Positions 1 through 5,996 of a DNA stretch of 9,197 nucleotides are shown one piece after another. Under the pieces are notes generated by a model. That model ran no database searches. It saw only the letters and a list, made by a program, of their open reading frames with translations, and was not told the DNA's origin. Source of the stretch: Verrucomicrobia bacterium TMED44. GTDB lineage: Bacteria > Verrucomicrobiota > Verrucomicrobiia > Opitutales > Seribacteraceae. The DNA lies in the NCBI GenBank assembly GCA_002168015.1, contig NHCX01000087.1, positions 17,047 to 26,243 on the forward strand. Reading direction: 5' to 3'. Position 1 is the first letter of the stretch; every line of letters begins with the position of its first letter. The translations under genes and the position numbers were made by a program.

Positions 1-212
1 TGTAAGCGATTTGAATAATTATTCAATTCACCCTTTAAACCATGAATCCTTTGTTGCTGGTAAAAACTACGGTCATCCACTTTTTCAAAATAGTCACTGA
101 CTGGCTTTTCTTCAGCTAAAAATGAACTACGAGTGTTGGTGGAGTACTGTCCATATGCGTAGCCAGTAGCACATAACCAAAGAAGGGCAAGTTTTGGAAT
201 ATTTATTTGCAT
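1..212 (-). CDS. Secreted protein of unknown function, N-terminal fragment (cut by window edge)
   Basis: Reading leftward from an ATG at 212-210, the frame stays open to base 1, giving the first 70 residues of a protein that continues outside the window. It begins with a typical signal peptide: MQINIPK, then the hydrophobic stretch LALLWLCATGYA, with likely cleavage after A-Y-G at about residue 21. There is no lipobox in front of Cys14, so a lipoprotein is unlikely. The mature part seen so far is hydrophilic and rich in Tyr, Ser, Asn and Gln, with an acidic patch (EEKPVSDYFEKVDD). I recognise no domain. It lies 61 bp downstream of the next minus-strand gene and could be read with it. No Shine-Dalgarno is visible. 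The open frame and signal peptide make a real gene likely; its function cannot be told. Confidence 0.6.
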   Translation of the reverse strand, partial: MQINIPKLALLWLCATGYAYGQYSTNTRSSFLAEEKPVSDYFEKVDDRSFYQQQRIHGLKGELNNYSNRL

Positions 213-273
213 AAAAACAAGTTTATTCCAATTGTTTAGCCCCCCTTTGGCAACCCTAAATCACCGAGTAAGT

Positions 274-678
274 TCAAGTTTTAGCTATTTTTGCTTTGGC
301 CAGACTCCTACTGAAATACCCTACTAGTAGTTGATAGGCCAATAAGTAAATCAGATTGACTACAAACCCGCCCTTAAAAGCCATTCTAAGTCCAGACTCC
401 TGACGATAGGCTTTTCGATAGGCACCCAAATTAGCAGAATTAATGGCCTCTTGGGAAAGGGGCAAACGGGCATCATACATCTCGGGAAGTAAATTGTTTT
501 GGACTACATAATTCGGAATTTCAGGTTCCACATTCTGAATAATATCCCAGTAACTTCTCTTCGCCATACCTAGCATCGGTCCAACTTTAATCTCACGATA
601 AAAAGTGAGTTGGATAATAATAGCGGTAATTATCAGCAGACTTTGTGAGACGAGCCATGCTTTCGTTTTTAATTTCAT
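274..678 (-). CDS. Small two-helix membrane protein, unknown family (134 aa)
   Basis: A 134-residue protein with one transmembrane helix near each end: about residues 8-27 (LVSQSLLIITAIIIQLTFY) and about 104-121 (GFVVNLIYLLAYQLLVGY). Positive residues flank the outer ends (MKLKTK at the N-terminus, SRSLAKAKIAKT at the C-terminus). By the positive-inside rule both termini are cytoplasmic and the roughly 75-residue middle loop is periplasmic. The loop holds a proline-rich part (EPEIPNYVVQNNLLPEMYDARLP) and a probable amphipathic helix (EAINSANLGAYRKAYRQESGLR). No motif ties it to a known family. It is divergent from the amidase at 794, with 115 bp between them, and lies upstream of the secreted-protein fragment on the same strand. 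The ATG at 678 is the first in frame. It is probably a real gene, since both helices and a coherent topology would be unlikely in a chance frame. Confidence 0.65.
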   Translation of the reverse strand: MKLKTKAWLVSQSLLIITAIIIQLTFYREIKVGPMLGMAKRSYWDIIQNVEPEIPNYVVQNNLLPEMYDARLPLSQEAINSANLGAYRKAYRQESGLRMAFKGGFVVNLIYLLAYQLLVGYFSRSLAKAKIAKT

Positions 679-793
679 TTAATTTCAGTAAATCTTAATT
701 GTGCCTCAAGTACAAACCTAAGCTGTAAATCTGTCTCGAGTCTCTAATTGATGGTTGCAAAAAATGGTTAACTTGCCTTGATAAGTTCGGCGG
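679..793. promoter_or_regulatory. Divergent intergenic region between membrane protein and amidase
   Basis: This 115-bp gap must hold the promoters of the two divergent genes unless they are read from further away. I see no good sigma-70 pair; TTGCAA at 755-760 is a possible -35 for the amidase, but the hexamer 17 nt further on is a poor -10. A 6-bp direct repeat, ATGGTT, occurs at 751-756 and 764-769, 13 bp apart, which may be chance. Neither start has a Shine-Dalgarno sequence. Confidence 0.3.
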
Positions 794-1663
794 ATGATTA
801 AATTAATTTTGGTTGGTATTCTTGCGTTGGGCTTTTCCTTACATGGGCAAGTTACGCATGTGGTTCGTAAAAATGAAACTTTAGGCGGGATTGCCAAGCG
901 CTATGGGGTCCCAACTTCTGCGATTCAATCGATTAATGGTATTTCCAACCCCAATCTTCTATTTGTCGGTAAGAAATTACAAATTCCATCTGGTGAAAGT
1001 AAGCAAATTTCATACACCATCAAAAAGGGCGACAGCTTGGGTTCTATTGCAAACAGGTTTGGGGAAAAACAATCAGTCCCCCCCGCCATTAACAATATTT
1101 CGAGACCCGATCTTATCAAAATCGGACAAAAGCTGATTATCCCGCTGAAAGGAACTACCCACAAAGCTTCTCCCCTGTTGACTAGTAAAGTCATAAGTTC
1201 CTTAAACAAAACACGCCCACGATCAGGGCAGTGGAAACGTATTGTTATTCACCACTCAGCTACTCCAGTCGATGACGCATTGAATATGCATCGCGTTCAC
1301 AAAGCAAGAGGTATGAAGAATGGTCTAGCATACCACTTTGTAATATCGAATGGCTCAAGGAAAGCATATGATGGAGAGATTTACATCGGAGGTCGTTGGG
1401 TGGGGCAGTTGGATGGGGGCCACATGAAAAAGCTATCTGACAACAAATCCAGTATTGGCATCTGCCTAATTGGAAACTTTGAACTACGTGCCCCCACTGA
1501 AAAACAATTAAAAAGCCTCGAAGGACTTTGCGAGTTCCTGATGAAAAAGTGTGGATTAAGCCCTAGCCAAGTCATGACTCACAAAGTCCATCATCCCAAC
1601 CACACCGTTTGTCCAGGGAAATTCTTCTCCCTCTCCGCGATCCGCAAACGGATCAGTTCGTAG
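794..1663 (+). CDS. Secreted LysM-LysM N-acetylmuramoyl-L-alanine amidase (Amidase_2/PGRP fold)
   Basis: This is a predicted zinc amidase that cuts the bond between N-acetylmuramic acid and L-alanine in peptidoglycan. Order of parts: signal peptide (about 1-19, ending SLHGQ), LysM 1 (about 21-65, HVVRKNETLGGIAKRYG to KKLQIP), LysM 2 (about 74-117, YTIKKGDSLGSIANRFG to QKLIIP), a basic linker, then the catalytic domain (about 147-289). Visible hallmarks of the T7-lysozyme/PGRP fold are VIHHSAT with His153 as first zinc ligand, AYHFVI with Tyr180 at the position of the catalytic tyrosine, THK with His263, and TVCPGK with Cys273 as third ligand. The His263-Cys273 spacing is two residues longer than the usual eight. 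LysM domains bind glycan chains, so it acts on wall peptidoglycan in the periplasm, in turnover or division. The second LysM has an odd SVPP where a helix is expected, over a run of seven C at 1078-1084. Its 3' end overlaps the convergent reductase gene. Confidence 0.92.
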   Translation: MIKLILVGILALGFSLHGQVTHVVRKNETLGGIAKRYGVPTSAIQSINGISNPNLLFVGKKLQIPSGESKQISYTIKKGDSLGSIANRFGEKQSVPPAINNISRPDLIKIGQKLIIPLKGTTHKASPLLTSKVISSLNKTRPRSGQWKRIVIHHSATPVDDALNMHRVHKARGMKNGLAYHFVISNGSRKAYDGEIYIGGRWVGQLDGGHMKKLSDNKSSIGICLIGNFELRAPTEKQLKSLEGLCEFLMKKCGLSPSQVMTHKVHHPNHTVCPGKFFSLSAIRKRISS

Positions 1664-1670
1664 TTTTTTT
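1639..1670 (+). terminator. Possible intrinsic terminator at the end of the amidase gene
   Basis: A perfect 6-bp inverted repeat, GATCCG (1639-1644) and CGGATC (1649-1654) with a CAAA loop, lies in the last codons of the amidase. A run of seven T follows at 1664-1670, directly after the stop codon. The 9-nt gap between stem and T-run is longer than in a classical rho-independent terminator, so this is only a candidate. The T-run is also the lysine codons of the convergent reductase. Confidence 0.3.
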
Positions 1671-2669
1671 CAACGCACCAATATCGCGAGTTAATAATAC
1701 TTTCCCCAACCTAGATTCAGAGTTCCTTTTCAGTGCCTTGGAAAAGTTTTCTAATGAGTAAACTGAATCAATCGGGTACTTAAGTTCTGTCATAGCTAGA
1801 GGTTGCAAAATATCTTCCAAAGCATTGATCAATTGGGCATGAGTTTGCTGTTGTTTCCACCGATCGAGCCAGAATCCAACAAAACGAACATCGTCAAAAA
1901 TCAAATTACGGGTAGGAAAACGAACTGGATCGCCGTTCATTGCTCCAAAGGTTACATGCACTCCACCAGGTTTCAGGCTTTTAGCTAGCCTCATTGCACT
2001 TTTCCCTCCCACAGAATTCAATGCTATTGCACAACCATGGTTATCTGTAAACTCAGCTACTTTCTCTGGCACTTTCTCATTATCAAGCCACACCTCGGTT
2101 GCACCGTAGGCTTTTAATTCCTTAATTAACCGTTCAGACCTGACTAGAGAAAGGCAGGATATACCCATTTGGCGGGCAAATTGAATAATCGTCAATCCGA
2201 CTGCAGAATTACCTGCATTTTGAATAATCACATCCCCCTCCCGCAAGTACTCAAAATCATGCAATAAACGCCATGCAGTCATAGGATTCAAGAGGGCAAC
2301 AGCTAGCTGTGTGTACGGAACAAGGGCAGGTAAAAGAATCAAATTTCCCACATCGGTCTGGCAATATTCCTGCCAGGCCCCCGCCTCATCAGGAACAGCC
2401 ACCACTTTGTGAAGCACCGCTTCTTTCACATCACTTCCAACCTCAACAACCTTCCCGACACCTTCCCTCCCCCCGACAGCAGGTAATTCTCGTAATCTAC
2501 CATAGCTTCCTTGAATCAGCCCAATATCTGAAGGATGAATTGTAGCTGCTTGAATTTCGATCCGAACTTCACGAGGGCCCAACTCCCTGAGAGGAATTTC
2601 CTCCATAGTCAAAATCTCAAAGGGCGAACCATGAGCATGATATCGGATAACACGGTTTGAAGATTTCAT
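1653..2669 (-). CDS. MDR-family NADPH-dependent reductase, 2-enoyl thioester reductase/quinone oxidoreductase-like
   Basis: A 338-residue zinc-independent medium-chain dehydrogenase/reductase, most like the MECR/Etr1 branch that reduces trans-2-enoyl thioesters with NADPH. The N-terminal catalytic domain (about 1-120) carries TIHPSDIGLIQGSYG and PAVGGREGVGKVVEVG. Tyr56 sits where Etr1 enzymes have their catalytic tyrosine. The Rossmann domain (about 125-265) has LLNPMTAWRLL, then IIQNAGNSAVGLTIIQFA (148-165) as the nucleotide loop, and LVRSE with Arg177, a likely NADPH 2'-phosphate contact. There is no cysteine cluster for structural zinc and no signal peptide, so it is cytosolic. Its start codon overlaps the stop of the esterase gene by ATGA, so the two are translationally coupled. 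The true substrate could be an enoyl-CoA/ACP, a quinone or another enone; the family call is firm, the substrate is not. Confidence 0.88.
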   Translation of the reverse strand: MKSSNRVIRYHAHGSPFEILTMEEIPLRELGPREVRIEIQAATIHPSDIGLIQGSYGRLRELPAVGGREGVGKVVEVGSDVKEAVLHKVVAVPDEAGAWQEYCQTDVGNLILLPALVPYTQLAVALLNPMTAWRLLHDFEYLREGDVIIQNAGNSAVGLTIIQFARQMGISCLSLVRSERLIKELKAYGATEVWLDNEKVPEKVAEFTDNHGCAIALNSVGGKSAMRLAKSLKPGGVHVTFGAMNGDPVRFPTRNLIFDDVRFVGFWLDRWKQQQTHAQLINALEDILQPLAMTELKYPIDSVYSLENFSKALKRNSESRLGKVLLTRDIGALKKTTN

Positions 2670-3559
2670 TTTTCAGTCAGCCAGCCCATTGCTCGCATCC
2701 AGTCACCTGCCCTTGCCGGCCATCTAGATACTGGATTTTCAGATTTCCTCATTCCGTATCCGTGCTTTCCGAAGGGATAAACATGTAATTCATTTCCCGT
2801 AACCCCGGCTTTTTCTAATTCAAGATAGGCCAGTACGCTCCCCTCCCCCGGTACATGATCATCACCCGTATGGGCAAAAAAACAGGGCGGTGTAACATCT
2901 GATATTTTAATTTCAGGTAATAAGTTATCTCTCTTTTTTCGGTCCACCAAGTATGCTGGATAAATTAGAATACCAAAATCTGGCCGACAAGATAAATGAT
3001 CTGCTGAATCAATCTTAATGTAATTTCGCTTCTGAAAGGATGTTAAGGTCATCATTGCCAAATTCCCCCCTGCTGAAAAACCAAGAATTCCTACTCTTTG
3101 GGGATTAATCTTCCATTTCTTTGCATTTTTACGAATAAGCCCTATTGCCCGCTGAGCATCCTGAAGAGGAGCATCAAAAGGAGGGCGGTTTTTTCTGCGG
3201 GGAACTCGGTATTTTAAAAGTACCCCGGTAACTCCAAGTTCGTTCAGCCATTCGCAAACTTGAGTACCTTCATGCTCATACGCTAATATATTATAACCTC
3301 CTCCTGGGCAGACAAGAACGGCAGTACCATTTGTTTTAGCAGGGGCCGCAGGAAAGATTGTAATTGTGGGACGGGTGACATTTGCTATCCGAAGAACATC
3401 GTTACTTTCCGGTTTAGGTTTACGAATGTCTTCTTCTCCCACCTCACCCGGAATTTCTCCTGGAGCATTATCTGGCCACAATTGAAGAGTTTCAAGTTCT
3501 GCAGAGTTAAGATGTAGAGCAATTAAAAGAAAAAAGCACAGGCTATTTTTAATTATCAT
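2666..3559 (-). CDS. Secreted alpha/beta-hydrolase, acetyl-esterase/xylan-esterase-like
   Basis: A serine hydrolase of 297 residues, using the ATG at 3559-3557. This start gives a clean signal peptide, MIIKNSLCFFLLIALHLNSA, cleaved before ELETL. An in-frame start at 3670 would bury the signal under 37 further residues and overlap the divergent gene, so I reject it. Motifs in the short numbering: LWPDNAPGE near the mature N-terminus, VCPGGGYN (about 83-90) as the oxyanion-hole loop, GFSAGG (160-165) with nucleophile Ser162, HTGDDHVP with acid Asp234 (or Asp233), and GKHGYGM with His266. This pattern matches exported esterases of PVC bacteria that are often labelled endo-xylanase B or acetyl-xylan esterase and that act on acylated polysaccharides. 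No carbohydrate-binding module is attached. It is first in a two-gene unit, its TGA overlapping the ATG of the reductase. The fold is certain; the substrate is inferred. Confidence 0.88.
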   Translation of the reverse strand: MIIKNSLCFFLLIALHLNSAELETLQLWPDNAPGEIPGEVGEEDIRKPKPESNDVLRIANVTRPTITIFPAAPAKTNGTAVLVCPGGGYNILAYEHEGTQVCEWLNELGVTGVLLKYRVPRRKNRPPFDAPLQDAQRAIGLIRKNAKKWKINPQRVGILGFSAGGNLAMMTLTSFQKRNYIKIDSADHLSCRPDFGILIYPAYLVDRKKRDNLLPEIKISDVTPPCFFAHTGDDHVPGEGSVLAYLELEKAGVTGNELHVYPFGKHGYGMRKSENPVSRWPARAGDWMRAMGWLTEK

Positions 3560-3654
3560 CGCATCGTTGTTTAGGATTCTAAGACTAAAGGAAAGAAAAA
3601 AGATTAGGAATTTTTTCTTTGTGATTATACTAATGAATAGATTACAAAGCTCTG
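3560..3654. promoter_or_regulatory. Divergent promoter region with an A/T-rich perfect inverted repeat
   Basis: This 95-bp gap separates the minus-strand esterase unit from the plus-strand HEAT/propeller unit, so it should hold both promoters. TATACT at 3626-3631 is a fair -10 for the rightward unit, 24 bp before its ATG, with no good -35. On the minus strand TAGAAT (3581-3576) resembles a -10 but would leave only about a 10-nt leader. Between them lies the inverted repeat 3592-3620. These hexamers are read by eye and are only candidates. Confidence 0.4.
3592..3620. repeat. Perfect 10-bp inverted repeat with 9-nt spacer
   Basis: AAAGAAAAAA at 3592-3601 is exactly complementary in reverse to TTTTTTCTTT at 3611-3620, with GATTAGGAA between. 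It sits roughly midway between the two divergent start codons. It could be an operator, an A-tract (UP-like) element serving both promoters, or a chance product of A/T-rich sequence. It is not followed by a T-run suited to termination of either gene, since both are transcribed away from it. Confidence 0.5.
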
Positions 3655-4752
3655 ATGATAAAATTTTCATTTATCTTTCTTTGTGGAATTACTCTCCATT
3701 CGTTATGGGGTAAAGACAATCTCCTAGAAGCAATAGCCCAACTTGGCCCCAAGGGAGGCGGGAACGAGGATGTAGTAAAGCACTGGATATCTTTGAAGCA
3801 AATGAGCTCTGCAGATATACCCATCCTTCTCAAAGCCATGAATCAAGCCAACGACTTGGGTGACAATTGGATCCGTGCCGCCCTTTTTGAAATCCTCGAG
3901 AACTCGGGCGAAAATGCTCTTCCTGAAGATGAGATTGTAAAAATTATAAAAGATCATCAAAACGAAGGCAGTACCCGAAGAACCGCTTTTGATTTCCTGC
4001 TCTCGCATTCTTCTCAAGTTGCTCAATCGCTCGTACCCACCTTCATTGACGACCCGGAACCCACCCTTCGAAGAGAAGGCGTTCACTTGCTCCTTGAGCA
4101 AGCGAAGGCACTCGAAAAAAAAGATCAGTCGGTAGAAGCTTATGAATATGCATTGGGAAAGGCTCGAGATGTTGACCAAATAGAGAAAGCCTGTGATTCT
4201 CTCGAAGAATTGGGTAAGTCCATAGATCTACCAAAAGTCATGGGATTTATTACCACATGGGAAGTCATTGGACCCTTCGATAATAACCTACGGAAAGGTT
4301 TTGGAAAAGCGTTCACGCCAGAAAAGGAAGCCAACCCAAGATCAATTAACCACGAAGGAAAGAATGGTTTGCTGAAATGGCAAACTTCTTCCACCGCTGA
4401 CCGGTTAGGTTTACTCGATTTAAACCAGCCTTTTGGTCACATCAAAGAAGTCTTGTGTTACGCTTACCATGAATTTGAAGCCTCTATGGATCAATCCGTG
4501 CACTTTCGTATTGGTTCAAAAAATGCGTGGAAATTATGGGTTAATAATGAATTGATCTTTGCAAGGGACGAGTATCACCGCGGCGGAACTCGTGTAGATC
4601 AGTTTGTTTTGGATGGCAGGCTCAAGAAAGGAAAAAACAAAATTCTCGTTAAAGTTTGCCAAAATGAGCAAACTGAAAGTTGGACGAAACAATGGGAATT
4701 CTGCTTTAGGGTAACCGATAAGAGCGGAACCCCAATCCCCTCTCCAAACTAA
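3655..4752 (+). CDS. Exported HEAT-like repeat protein with C-terminal beta-sandwich ('WEVIGPFDN') domain
   Basis: A 365-residue protein with a signal peptide (about 1-19, MIKFSFIFLCGITLHSLWG). Residues about 50-190 are helical and look like degenerate HEAT/ARM repeats, for example DIPILLKAMNQANDLGDNW and RRTAFDFLLSHSSQVAQSLV, the latter followed by IDDPEPTLRREGVHLLLEQA. The C-terminal part (about 198-356) begins TTWEVIGPFDNN and includes GKAFTPEKE, GLLKWQ, VHFRIGSKNAWKLWVNNELI, a DQFVLDGRLKKGKNKILVKV strand pair and a final WEFCFRVTD. PVC-group proteins with this series are taken to have a galactose-binding-like beta-sandwich; that is family knowledge, not shown here. No catalytic residues are evident, so binding or scaffolding is the likely role, at the periplasm or surface. 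The stop codon is 5 nt before the beta-propeller gene, so they form an operon. No Shine-Dalgarno precedes the ATG. Function is otherwise unknown. Confidence 0.8.
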   Translation: MIKFSFIFLCGITLHSLWGKDNLLEAIAQLGPKGGGNEDVVKHWISLKQMSSADIPILLKAMNQANDLGDNWIRAALFEILENSGENALPEDEIVKIIKDHQNEGSTRRTAFDFLLSHSSQVAQSLVPTFIDDPEPTLRREGVHLLLEQAKALEKKDQSVEAYEYALGKARDVDQIEKACDSLEELGKSIDLPKVMGFITTWEVIGPFDNNLRKGFGKAFTPEKEANPRSINHEGKNGLLKWQTSSTADRLGLLDLNQPFGHIKEVLCYAYHEFEASMDQSVHFRIGSKNAWKLWVNNELIFARDEYHRGGTRVDQFVLDGRLKKGKNKILVKVCQNEQTESWTKQWEFCFRVTDKSGTPIPSPN

Positions 4753-4757
4753 TTACA

Positions 4758-5957
4758 ATGAAAATATCTACTTTATTCGCCACCTTATTATTGATCCACC
4801 CATTCGCTTCAGCCGACTGGCAAGGCTTCCGGGGAACCCTTGGAAATGGAAAGATTGAAGGTAAAATATCACCTGATCTAAATCTTACTTCCTCCAAATC
4901 GTGGAATATAGCTTTGCCCGGAAGAGGCCTATCAAGTCCAATCATCATAGATAACCTTATTCTTGTAACTGCCTCGAGCGGTCCCCAACAGTCCAACCTT
5001 CATATTTTGGCTTACAATGTAGGCAATGGGGTTTTGGCTTGGGAACGTATTTTTAAAGCCACAGGACGGACCATATGCCATAGCAAAACCTCTGTGGCGG
5101 CCTCCACGATGGTTAGCAATGGAAATGTGGTTGTTGCCCAATTTTCATCCAATGATATTTTCTGCCTAGATTTAAACGGTAACTTGGTTTGGTTAAGAGG
5201 TTTGACTTTCGACTATCCAAACATTGCAAATGGTCTAGGCATGTCATCGTCGCCAGTCACGGCGAAAGGAGTTTTGATCACCCAAGTCGAAAACGATGCA
5301 GATTCTTTTACCTTTGGGTTGAATATACAAAATGGAACCACCTTGTGGAAGAAAACCAGGCCCAGAGGGGCAAATTGGACATCTCCCATTGTCTTAGATC
5401 AAAACTCTGACAGATGGATAGGGTTGCAATCAAAAGAAGGCCTCACTTTCATTAATCCTTCCAATGGAAATGAAATTTGGAGCTACCACGAGGGTGCTTC
5501 AACCATTCCTTCCAGTGTTGTCGCAGAAAACAAAATGGTTCTCATTCCATCCAACGGATTGACTGCTGTAAAAGAGCCCACTCTCCATTCTTCTCCTATA
5601 CAAAAGTGGACGAATAATAAATTAAGCCCCGGGACCGGAAGTCCGGCAATTTCGGGCGATCAGGTCTTTGTTGTCAATCGGGCCAATGTTCTGACTTCTG
5701 CCTCCGTAAAAAATGGTGAAATAAACTGGCGTTTACGCATTAAGGGACCGGTAAGTGCATCCCCAGTAACCACGGATCAATTACTTTTTATATTTAGTGA
5801 AGAGGGAATCGGACAAGTCATAGATATTAGCAGTACAAAAGAAGGTAAGGTACTCAAAGAATTGGATCTGCAGGACACCATTCTGTGCACGCCGGCAGCA
5901 GATAATGGCTCTCTATTTGTTCGTTCTGACAAGAAACTATGGAAGTTAAGCCCCTAA
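4758..5957 (+). CDS. Exported PQQ-like (BamB-type) beta-propeller protein
   Basis: A 399-residue protein with a signal peptide ending HPFASA, cleaved before DWQGFRG. That mature start matches the W-x-x-FRG opening of many PVC-group exported propellers. Blade signatures of the PQQ-like repeat (N-G-x-x-x-W) recur around the chain: NGVLAW (90-95), NGNLVW (140-145), NGTTLW (192-197), NGNEIW (236-241), a divergent IQKW (281-284), NGEINW (319-324), a divergent KEGKVLKELDL (361-371) and a last KKLWKL (392-397). This is enough for a seven- or eight-bladed propeller. The length is that of BamB-like proteins rather than full quinoprotein dehydrogenases (about 600 residues), and no cofactor-binding pattern is evident, so PQQ binding is doubtful and a protein- or ligand-binding platform is more likely. 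It follows the HEAT-like gene by 5 nt and converges on the cytochrome-LRR gene. Confidence 0.88.
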   Translation: MKISTLFATLLLIHPFASADWQGFRGTLGNGKIEGKISPDLNLTSSKSWNIALPGRGLSSPIIIDNLILVTASSGPQQSNLHILAYNVGNGVLAWERIFKATGRTICHSKTSVAASTMVSNGNVVVAQFSSNDIFCLDLNGNLVWLRGLTFDYPNIANGLGMSSSPVTAKGVLITQVENDADSFTFGLNIQNGTTLWKKTRPRGANWTSPIVLDQNSDRWIGLQSKEGLTFINPSNGNEIWSYHEGASTIPSSVVAENKMVLIPSNGLTAVKEPTLHSSPIQKWTNNKLSPGTGSPAISGDQVFVVNRANVLTSASVKNGEINWRLRIKGPVSASPVTTDQLLFIFSEEGIGQVIDISSTKEGKVLKELDLQDTILCTPAADNGSLFVRSDKKLWKLSP

Positions 5958-5963
5958 TTTACT

Positions 5964-5996
5964 TCTAGAAACTAACGACTAGATCATTCTTTTTTT
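5964..5996 (+). terminator. Weak terminator-like hairpin after the beta-propeller gene
   Basis: TCTAG (5964-5968) pairs with CTAGA (5979-5983) across a 10-nt loop, followed 6 nt later by seven T at 5990-5996. The stem is short and A/T-rich, so the call is weak. It lies inside the end of the convergent cytochrome-LRR gene, whose consecutive AAA lysine codons supply the T-run. Confidence 0.2.

Noticed and set aside
735..740. CTCGAG shared between two divergent promoter regions (735-740 and 6954-6959) as a common operator
   Set aside because: A 6-bp palindrome recurring twice is within chance expectation and the flanking bases do not match.
1065..1095. Possible pair of compensating frameshifts in the second LysM domain, around GGGGAAAAA and a run of seven C
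   Set aside because: The SVPP segment is unusual for a LysM helix, but the frame is intact, the length equals that of the first LysM, and the flanking motifs match. One sequence cannot show an indel pair.
3560..3670. N-terminal extension of the esterase to a start at 3670
   Set aside because: It would place 37 extra residues before a well-formed signal peptide and overlap the start of the divergent gene at 3655. The added sequence follows the A/T-rich intergenic region, and the ATG at 3559 explains the protein better.
3724..4179. Long minus-strand open frame (about 151 codons) inside the HEAT-like gene
   Set aside because: It is antisense to a clear secreted protein and its translation shows no domain or plausible start context; it is a shadow of the real gene.
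4758..5957. Quinoprotein alcohol dehydrogenase
   Set aside because: The propeller repeats are PQQ-like, but the protein is far shorter than such enzymes and I see no cofactor or calcium-binding pattern, so only a BamB-like propeller is supported.
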